The position numbers and the translations under genes are program-made. Shown piece by piece: positions 6,201 to 13,000 of a stretch of DNA of 14,763 nucleotides. Position 1 is the first letter of the stretch. Every line of letters starts with the position of its first letter. The notes under the pieces are model-generated. The model was not told the origin of the DNA. It saw only the letters and a list, made by a program, of their open reading frames with translations, and did not search any database. Source of the stretch: Goniomonas avonlea (Eukaryota; Cryptophyceae; Goniomonadida; Goniomonadaceae); contig QUTJ01031676.1 of the NCBI GenBank assembly GCA_003573635.1, positions 1 to 14,763 of the forward strand, read 5' to 3'.

Positions 6201-8774
6201 AACTTTGTGTTCAGGTGTGCCACGACCGCCGGGGTCGCAGCCGTGATGGCCAGGCCCCCAACCTGCGCTGCTTCAACTCCCTCCACATTTACGCCAACCA
6301 GGTTTGTTCACGTTTCCACGTCTGCGCCACTGAACTCCTCCTGAGCTGATTTGTTGGGTATCGCACGCGGCTCATGTGCACAGTCGTCCGATCCACTGCA
6401 CCCCGCCGCGTGCAGACGCACACTGGCTTGTATTCCTTGGTTTCAAGTGCGCTGACCCTGGAATCGCCAGGCTTCAACCAAGACCGGCCAGGTGGGTCTC
6501 AAGGTCTACAAGTACGGCAATTGTGGTGGTGGCTGCGGCCCTAACTACTGCTGCTGCCGCAACTCCGCTACTGAGGATGAGGAGGAGGAGGCTCTTGACA
6601 CTGAGGAGATGCCCGCCATCGCTGCCGACGCCGACGCTGAGGCCGAGAACGGTGTTGAGGACTCTAAGGCACTTGCTCTGGTGAGTTGCCCACTCACTCC
6701 ACCCACTGTGGATCCCTTGTCTGACTTGCCCTCCGTCGATCCCTGTCAGAATTGATATCGTTCCCCTCTTGTCTCTTGAATCTCAGCGACTCGTACAAGT
6801 CGTCCACGGCCATGGGGGGACAAAATCAAACCCTGCTCGTCTGATTTAACCTGTCGCAGACCGATGTCGCCGCTGAGGAGACTGAGGGCGAGGTCGAGGC
6901 CAGGCTCCCCGTCCGCAACTTCCTGAGCTATGGTCTGACCGGCCAAGTCCTTGCCCAGTCCACTTGCACTGCCATCAACCCCCGTGGTGGATGGACCTGG
7001 GCTGTGCGCCGCACCTGCGGTAGCCGCACTACCTGCGCCGCCCTCTGCGCTTCCAAGTGTGTTCTCTTGACACCTGTCGTCTGTCCTCGCTCTGTGGGTG
7101 ATCCACCCTCTGTTGCTGTCGCTGTGCCATTCTCCCTTGCTCTCTCCCCCTCCCTGACTCTCTGCGCTGTTGTTGCTCCCCCCCTCCACACCGACGTCCT
7201 CCCTGTCCCCCACCCCGCTTATGCAACCTGGCAGGCGGCCGCACATCCGCTTCCCGATTGAGGCGTTCAACTCCCTCCACGTGTACGGCAACAAGGAGTC
7301 CTCCGGCGTCGACCAGCTCGGCCTCAAGACTTACCGCTACAATGGTGCCGGTGGTGGCTGCGGGTACGCTTTCCTTTCTGTGCTTCCACCCGAAATGCGT
7401 CTGTGCCTGTGCCTGTGTCCGTATTGCTCCCCGTAGTGTGTGCCTGCGTATTTCATGTGGATTTCTCCGTGACCGACAGGACCTTCTGCGTAACAGCCGT
7501 ACCTCACCAAGTTTCCCACAGTCCCAACTACTGCTGCTGCCGCAATGGTGCTCGCCGCCGCTCCGAGGACGAGGAGACCGACGTCCAGACCGGCGATATT
7601 GCTGCTGAGACTGACGTGCGTTGCCTCTTGTTCTCGAGACTTGACGTGCATTGCCTGCTTGCGCTCCTTTGCGTGGTTGCAACACGCACGGCATGCTCAT
7701 CGCTGTCTTTGGCAGGTCGCGGGTCTTCTGACTGACCTTGAGGAGTCCGTCAACGAGATGGCTGAGGACGAGCACGACGGTGTCATCAACACCAAGGAGG
7801 CTGAGACCGAGAACGAGAGCACCTCCGACCTTGAAGTCTCTCAGGCATGTGTGCCCGTGCCGTGCCTGTGTCTGCCTCCCTCTCGATCTGGACCCTTGGT
7901 GGACCTTTTTGTTTGTTTTTGGAGGGTGGAGACCATTGTCCGACGTCCACGTTGCCTGTGCAAAGACTTTAGGGAATGACGATCTGAGCAGACCATGGGC
8001 TTCCAAGTGCGCCCCTTCTCCCGCTACAACCTCGACGGCCAGATCCTGGCCCAGGCAGTGTGCTCTGCCATGGGGCCCCACGGTTGGACCTACGCTGTCA
8101 GGCGCCCCTGCTCCAACAAGGCCCCGTCCTGCGCCGCTGTGCGTTGATCCCTTTCGTTGATAGATTGCTAGTTGATAGATTGCTAGTGCTCCAACAAGCG
8201 TTGATCCCTTTTCGTTGATAGATCGCTAACTTATAGTGCTCCAACAAGGCCCGCACGACGCTGCGCCTTGATCCCTTTTCGTTGCTCGACGGATTGCTCA
8301 ATTATGGTGTTGGAAATGTATTTCCGCCTCCCCGTTCTTCTTCTCATCATTTTGTCCGGCACCCCCGAGAGCCTGGCCCCCCTCTTCTCACCCCCCTTTC
8401 TTCTCACGACTTGTCCAGATTTGCGCGGGCACGACGGAGAGCCAGGCCAAGCGGGCGGGCAACCAGCGGCTGCAGTGCTTCAACGCGCTGCACATCTACG
8501 GCAGGCAGCCGACCACCCGCGAGAACCACCGCGGCCTGCAGGTGTACAAGTACAACAGCTGCGGCGGCAGCTACTGCGGTCCCAACTACTGCTGCTGCCA
8601 CGGCAGCTACGGTGCCAGGTGCGGCCTCTCGCTCCTCTTTCAACTCTCCCCCCACTATCTCCTCTCTCTCCCGTTCCCCTGTTTCTCCTCCTCCCCTCCG
8701 GCGGTGAAGCAACTTGTCTCACGGGCTGCTGCAGGAAGCTCCCTAAGATCTACACGGTGCCGCACCGCGCCTAA
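3205..8774 (+). CDS. Large secreted multidomain Cys-rich protein, 20 exons, 1042 residues
   Basis: Exons: 3205-3647, 3714-3954, 4011-4166, 4243-4421, 4541-4645, 4761-4851, 4978-5133, 5308-5486, 5570-5674, 5758-5863 (or from 5755), 5987-6121, 6215-6301, 6471-6680, 6860-7056, 7235-7363, 7522-7615, 7716-7844, 7992-8138, 8419-8618, 8735-8774. They sum to 3129 nt with every junction in phase. Residues 1-24 are a signal peptide (hydrophobic AILLALGLALVVGLAA, cleavage after ASQA). Then: acidic 25-56; Cys/Arg region 57-118 with cysteines mostly seven apart; Arg/Lys/Val region 148-228; two tandem modules (229-405, 406-587), each with three repeats around CP.G..RYGDGSAC...C..G(W/Y)C; and three domains of about 100 residues (588-683, 745-848, 918-1022) with GQ.LAQ..C, GW..AVRR.C, FN.LH.Y and CGPNYCCC, separated by Glu/Asp-rich linkers. 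No transmembrane segment is visible. Codons are strongly C/G-ending. I do not recognise the family; an extracellular matrix, wall or mineral-associated role is inference. Confidence 0.85.
3373..3558 (+). other. Cys-heptad, Arg/Lys-rich segment
   Basis: Residues 57-118 hold cysteines at 57, 62, 69, 79, 86, 93, 100, 108 and 115, so spacings are 5, 7, 10, 7, 7, 7, 8 and 7. Between them nearly every residue is Arg, Lys or a small polar residue (for example CHRRRRNSCTRRRRSC). The seven-residue period would put the cysteines along one face of a helix. Nine cysteines is an odd number, so at least one must pair outside the segment or stay free. Confidence 0.75.
3736..3915 (+). repeat. Tandem coding repeats: two RAPRRRVTRAPKKVVK units, then six VVKRK-type pentapeptides
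   Basis: A 51-bp unit (3736-3786) is followed by a 48-bp version of itself (3787-3834), both coding RAPRR(R)RVTRAPKKVVK. From 3826 a 15-bp unit gttgtcaagcgcaag repeats; four copies are identical (3826-3885) and two are diverged (3886-3915). The product is a chain of VVKRK pentapeptides at residues 186-215 with no acidic residue. Identical 15-bp units imply recent slippage or unequal exchange, so copy number may vary between individuals. Confidence 0.88.
4011..5863 (+). repeat. Tandem duplication of a four-exon Cys-rich module
   Basis: Exons 3-6 (4011-4851) are repeated as exons 7-10 (4978-5863) in the same order, with lengths 156, 179, 105 and 91 nt matched by 156, 179, 105 and 106 nt and the same splice phases. 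Exon 4 and exon 8 differ at roughly a dozen positions by eye; exons 3 and 7 differ more. The introns between them share neither length nor obvious sequence. Each module holds three sub-repeats with 6, 5 and 7 cysteines, all built on CW..L.CP.G..RYGDGSAC.G, then C..G(W/Y)C. Confidence 0.9.
5735..5753. repeat. (CA)n microsatellite at the acceptor of intron 9
   Basis: About nine CA dinucleotides run straight into the acceptor acacag of intron 9. Two AG acceptors, ending at 5754 and 5757, are both in phase and would differ by one residue (KR or K before CDLGYC). Comparison with the sister exon at 4761 favours 5757. Confidence 0.8.
5987..6606 (+). other. First copy of the CGPNYCCC domain (D1)
   Basis: Residues 588 to about 683 over exons 11-13. 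The order of motifs is GQALAQATC, GGWTFAVRRSC, RTCAQVC, LRCFNSLHIY, GLKVYKYGNC, GGGCGPNYCCC: ten cysteines. Introns interrupt it before VCHD (phase 0) and after YANQ (phase 0). The domain is followed by an acidic linker with EDEEEE and AADADAEAE. Confidence 0.8.
6899..7539 (+). other. Second copy of the CGPNYCCC domain (D2), lacking two cysteines
   Basis: Residues about 745-848 over exons 14-16. It keeps GQVLAQSTC, GGWTWAVRRTC, TTCAALC, FNSLHVY, GLKTYRYN, GGGCGPNYCCC. The cysteine before FNSLH is Ala and the one after the YKYxN position is replaced (YNGAGGGC), so eight remain. Its introns lie at other positions than in D1 (after CAS and inside CG|PNYCCC). Confidence 0.8.
7845..7991 (+). other. 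Intron 17, probably with a GC donor
   Basis: The best in-phase junction joins ...LEVSQ to TMGFQVRPF using CAG|GCATGT and GAGCAG|ACC, a GC-AG intron. A GT alternative, GAA|GTCTCT at 7836, is also in phase and would shorten the protein by three residues. Confidence 0.6.
8001..8606 (+). other. Third copy of the CGPNYCCC domain (D3)
   Basis: Residues about 918-1022 in exons 18-19. Motifs are GQILAQAVC, GWTYAVRRPC, PSCAAIC, LQCFNALHIY, GLQVYKYNSC, SYCGPNYCCC: ten cysteines. The intron before ICAG matches the first intron of D1 in position and phase. The chain ends with RKLPKIYTVPHRA and TAA. Confidence 0.8.
8109..8300. repeat. Partial duplications of the exon 18 / intron 18 junction inside intron 18
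   Basis: The exon 18 end reads tgctccaacaaggccccg, then runs across the donor into gcgttgatccctttcgttga. Related copies start at 8187 (tgctccaacaagcgttgatc) and 8237 (tgctccaacaaggcccg, then cgccttgatcccttttcgtt). The sequence gttgatagattgctag is also tandemly repeated (around 8156-8186). Confidence 0.85.
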
Positions 8775-8936
8775 GGAATCCAAGGCTCAGTTTTCATGGA
8801 TGGACTCGAATACACTTTCGTTCATGCCTTCCTCGGCTTGTTTCGAGCACTGGCCCATCGTCTGTTGAAAGATGCGACGAAATTGAACGCAGGTGTCATG
8901 GGGAGGCTTGGTATCCTGAGACAAATCGGGAAAAGT

Positions 8937-9024
8937 CGTCCTCAAAATAATTTAGACGACGGATTTGCCGATTTTGGCATTTTTTTAATGAAAAAATCGG
9001 CAAATTTGATGTGTGCGGAGGACG
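8937..9024. repeat. Long imperfect hairpin
   Basis: A perfect 13-bp inverted repeat, atttgccgatttt (8963-8975) and aaaatcggcaaat (8993-9005), is enclosed by a second 7-bp pair, cgtcctc (8937-8943) and gaggacg (9018-9024). It could be a small folded element or a transposon end. No ORF lies inside. Confidence 0.75.
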
Positions 9025-9072
9025 TTGTCCGCAACCAATCGCTCGCGCGTGTCCTACTCGACTCCTAGCTAG

Positions 9073-9334
9073 ACTAGTGCCTTCTGGTCAAAACACGTAC
9101 TGGTACGTATTTTACGTACTGATACGTATTTTACGTACTGGTACGTGCGAAAATTGATTTTTCCAATGACAATAGCCAACGTTTTTGTGGACGGATTTGT
9201 CCAGGATTGAAACTGGAGCGAGACCACAGAGTGGCCGATTCTCTCAAATTCTCAAGCAGATCAGGTCATTGGTTCGCTATCTATGGAAAAAATACGTACT
9301 GGTACGTATACGTAGTCAACCAGAAGGCACTAGT
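9073..9334. mobile_element. MITE-like non-autonomous DNA transposon with 16-bp terminal inverted repeats
   Basis: The left end actagtgccttctggt (9073-9088) and right end accagaaggcactagt (9319-9334) are perfect inverted repeats. TA lies just outside the common core gtgccttctggt at both ends, which would fit a TA target-site duplication of the Tc1/mariner type (inference). Inside, near both ends, are runs of the palindromic unit acgtactggtacgta, three copies on the left (about 9095-9147) and one on the right (9294-9310). There is no transposase frame. Confidence 0.75.
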
Positions 9335-9446
9335 ACATTTGACTCCGAAATCGCTAAATTCATCGGTCGCGTCCGAGTCGCGCTAGACTCTATTCGAGGT
9401 TCTGGACGATAATTGTATTTTTCTTCTTCTTCTAATTCTCGAAACC

Positions 9447-9630
9447 AATTCACGTCCACAAACGTTTTTTCCGAACCAATTATATCGCCCAAAAATAGTT
9501 TTTTTCCGCTGATTCCTACAATTTGTATTCACTCCAATAGCCTGGCAATAGGCGTGAGTTTTTCGCCCCTCGATTCCAATTAACGTCCACAAAACGTTTT
9601 TTCAAACCAATTATCGACGTCCAAAAAAAA
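9447..9630. repeat. Diverged direct repeat of about 50 bp
   Basis: Two copies of a unit reading ccaatt(c/a)acgtccacaaa(a)cg then tttttt and aaccaattat occur near 9447 and 9577. An inverted, shorter relative (aacgtttttgtggacg) lies inside the MITE-like element near 9179-9194. Confidence 0.7.
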
Positions 9631-9715
9631 CGGTTTTCTTTGCTCTATGTCACGGACCTCGAATAGGCACTTTCAAGGACATTTGTTGCCGAAATTTGGC
9701 AAATGTCGGCAAATG

Positions 9716-9894
9716 TAGCGATAGATTTAGCGATTGCAGGCTGTAGTGAATCTGCTAGCGATAATCTGTGAACGGTAGCGATTACGTCTTAAAAGATCAT
9801 TTAATCAAGCCGCTCGGAGGACCGTAATCGGCGCTTTCATTCATATATGGACGGGCAATAATGCCCATTGAATAATAAACAACTAGGTAGCGAT
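9716..9894. promoter_or_regulatory. Cluster of five TAGCGAT heptamers upstream of the next gene
   Basis: Exact copies on the plus strand at 9716, 9728, 9756, 9776 and 9888, all in the same orientation, within 350 bp upstream of ATG 10055. They could be binding sites or remnants of a decayed tandem repeat. Confidence 0.35.
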
Positions 9895-10054
9895 CGAGTA
9901 TAAACTTACATAAGGAAATTTCCTCACGGCTGTGGCCACAAGCCTAGTGACAAGGGCCAAGGCGAGGCCACAAGTGACAAGATGGACGATCTCAAACTAA
10001 AGCGAGCACACAGCTGAGCACTCGGATCCTTCCAGTCCGTATCGAGCAGACAAC

Positions 10055-13000
10055 ATGCCTGGTACGCCTCCTGTTGTTGAATCGCCGCTACAGCGGCCAA
10101 AACCTCTTGTTGCATCCGACCCGCGAGCCCGCACGTTGTCGCCTCAGTCTGATGGAACCAAGGACAACCGTTCCACGAGCGGCGGCCGGTCAAGACCACC
10201 ATCTCGGCGACCATCCATCGAGATTCCTGAACCTACGCTTTTTTTTACCAGTAGCCCGGCACCGGTGGCCTCCGCTCCGCGATTGTCGCAATCTAACCCA
10301 ATTCGTATTGACTCGAAACTGGACCTCGTTGGTTTTGCCGGCAACAATTTTGGTCACCTTGCGGGTGGTACACCGATCGAAGCCAAGCCTGGTCAGTTTG
10401 GTCAGGAGAAACACACGTTCAACCCTCCAGCCAAGAATGATCTGGTTGTCACTCTCTCAGATGCAACCCCCATTTTGAAGATGCCACAAAACTCTCACCA
10501 ATGTACGTGATTCTTTTTGCTGAAAAATGCTAGAGCTGATTTATGCTGCAGCAAGAGTTGAAGCTTGGGACTTGGAGCCAAACGAAGAACCACATGCGCA
10601 GTCAGTCACATCCAAGAGCTTCACCTCCCGAGACCGAGTGCTGCATGCACTCGCGACCACACGTGGGGACGCAAACAGCATCTCTGATGGACACTTGGCG
10701 GCGATAGTAACCGCTGTAGATATCTTACCGGAACAAGCGAAAGCTGCTGCGTTTACGGCTTCGCCAACCGTGCGGGTAATCTTCCCAGAACTCTCTTATG
10801 ACCGTTTCCAACTGTGAATACATGACACCTATTTGTCCAACTGCAAATACGTGACAATTCTAATCTTCAACAGATGCCAGAGACTTGGAACGATGAACCG
10901 CCCCCGAAGGCATTCACGCCACCGGCTTCCACTCCTTCGCCCACTCCCAAGAGGAAACAGAGTCGTCTCGCTGCTCTCAGGGCTCGACTGACGCCGAAGC
11001 CTGGGCGCGGGAGCGCCGAGAATTTGCGACGCGTGAAAGAGCGAGAGCTTCAGGAGGTACGGTACAATCGGGCCCTTCTCGACAACTGTGTGTGATGCAC
11101 GCGATGGTCGCGGTCGAGTATTTTACTCTCACAAGCAGCTGCCCTGTCTCCCTGAGCCTCAAGGGTCTCCGCACTGCACATCCAGCCTGTCACGCAGCTC
11201 TCTTGTAATACTGATACAACTGTGCAGATCGAGTCGGTGCTTCGCAATCTCGAGGAGGTCGAGAATCGGTTACAGATCGATCATGGCTGGGCCCAGGTTG
11301 CGGAGAACGATCCCATCAAGCTCGCGATCCAGCAGCAGGAGGTAATCCTTTTCACACGCATGCGCCGTGTGTCATCCATGTCACCTGTCACCCTTGTCTC
11401 CTGCGGTATTTTTGTGTGTGTGGAGTGGTGCGTGGTGTGGCGCGAGCCTTCGAGACGAGGGTGCGGCACGGCAACGCTTCTAATTACGTGGGGCTGAGCG
11501 CTCGTGCACCCCAATCTGAGTTTTAGCGCATGGCAACTCTTGGAGTCATGGGTGTGTGCGTGGTGCAGGGCAGCGCGGGTGTCTTGTGGCGGCTTGGTCC
11601 CCGTAGGAAGAGGGCGAGGGAGGGACAGCGAGAGGGACAGGAAGAGGGAGAGGGGCAGCGACAGGGACAGGAAGTGGAAGTGGGAGAGGGAGGGACAGCG
11701 AGAGGGACAGGAAGAGGAAGAGGGAGAGGGGCAGCGAGAGGAGGCGGCGAGGGAAATGAAAGGAGAGCGAGGGAGTGTGGGTGCGGTTTTGGATGATCTG
11801 GGGAGGGGCATGTCGTGCGTGAGTGGTGTGGCGCGTGGTGCGGTGTGGCGCGGTGTGCTGCTGTGCTGCGCCGTGCGAGCGGGAGAGTGCCACGTCGCCC
11901 TGGGCACGGGGCAGTGTAGTCGCTCACTGGATGTCGCTGCATGTCCTGTCAGCTTGCTACTTGTGACCGCGTGCCGCGTGTTTACCCGATGCTCCGTTAG
12001 TGCAGTGGATCTGGTAGCGTATCGTGTGGTGAGAGCGAAGTGCCGCATCTCCCCCTGGTGGTGTGAGTGTGGTAGCGTTTCGGTGTGGCGAGAGCGAAGT
12101 GAGTCTGGTAGCGTATCGTGTGGCGAGAGCGAAGTGCCGCATCCCCCCCTGGTGGTGTGAGTCTGGTAGCGTATCGTGTGGCGAGAGCGAAGTGAGTCTG
12201 GTAGGCGAGAGCGAAGTGCCGCATCTCCCCCTGGTGGTGTGAGTCTGGTAGCATATCGTGTGGCGAGAGCGAAGTGAGTCTGGTAGGCGAGAGCGAAGTG
12301 CCGCATCTCACACGAGGCCAGGCACAAGTTGCAGCTGTGCGGCAGCGTCTTACGTTATCGCGCGATGCGCTCTCAAGTCAACTCATGGCGCGACAAAGCG
12401 AGGTGTGTTCCGTCGAACTTCACGGTGCAGTTGCCTCTCCTTATCCCCTTTCCCTTTCCCCTTGCCCAGATAAGAGAGGACAGACTTCTTGTTCCATTTT
12501 CCGTTCCCTCTCCTCGAGAGAAGAGGGCGCTCGCGTTCCATGTCCCTTTTCTCTCTTTCCCCTTCTGTGACCCAACGACGCTCACAACTCCCGACACAGG
12601 AGGAACGGTCCATGAGCACTGTGATGTCTCTGGCACAGTCTGTGCGGGCCCTCTTTGGCAACAAGCCCGGCCCCGTTGAGACCTTCAGTCCTCGCGGTGC
12701 GCATGGTGTGAGTGTGGGGAGAGGGGGGGCGAGTGGGGGAGGAGAGGGAGAAGGAAAAGGAGAAGAGATTTGGCACTATCTTTCAGTTTAGCGCGTGCAG
12801 CGTGTACCCGTTTGAAAGATTTTGACGCTTTTGACAGGCGACCCGTTCATGGAAGGGTGGAAGACCCCCCGGGGAATGTCTGCCACCCATCTCCCGCCCT
12901 CGCACCGAACCCAGAACAAATCCCGGACACCGAGCGGCCCCACAGCCTCAGGCGCATCTGTCACAGCGGGCCTCGTTCGCGTGTCGGAGGAGCAGCGCAG

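Larger units (their letters stand above)
8775..10054. other. Intergenic region, AT-richer, with mobile-element remnants
   Basis: No coding region is supported; open frames here (up to 96 codons) look like chance. It begins with the 3' flank of the secreted-protein gene and ends with the promoter and leader of the next gene. It holds a hairpin (8937-9024), a MITE-like element (9073-9334), diverged direct repeats (9447-9630), several TAGCGAT motifs (9716-9894) and a small inverted repeat GGGCA-ataa-TGCCC at 9853-9866. Confidence 0.6.
11342..12321 (+). other. Intron 4 of the large gene, 980 nt, repeat-filled
   Basis: The donor is GAG|GTAATCC and the acceptor CGAGGCCAG; both flanking exons are phase 0 and join IQQQE to AQVAAVRQ. 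It contains a polypurine tract (11605-11775) and a compound minisatellite (about 12009-12310) that reaches almost to the acceptor. A further small exon inside it cannot be excluded. Confidence 0.65.

Noticed and set aside
7029-8081. 350-codon open frame on the minus strand
   Set aside because: It lies antisense to exons 14-18 of the secreted-protein gene and crosses their introns; its Arg/His/Ser-rich product is the expected shadow of GC-rich biased codons.
9185-9412. Open frame within and after the MITE-like element, considered as a transposase fragment
   Set aside because: The 75-residue product shows no transposase motif and crosses the right terminal repeat.
11504-12160. 218-codon open frame on the plus strand
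   Set aside because: It is low-complexity translation of the purine tract and minisatellite within intron 4; codon use and composition change with the repeat, and no splice-compatible neighbour was found.
11281-12327. 348-codon open frame on the minus strand
   Set aside because: It is open because it runs through the minisatellite and polypurine tract, giving repeated LRSRHTIRYQTH-like and Pro/Leu-rich stretches; it has no independent support.
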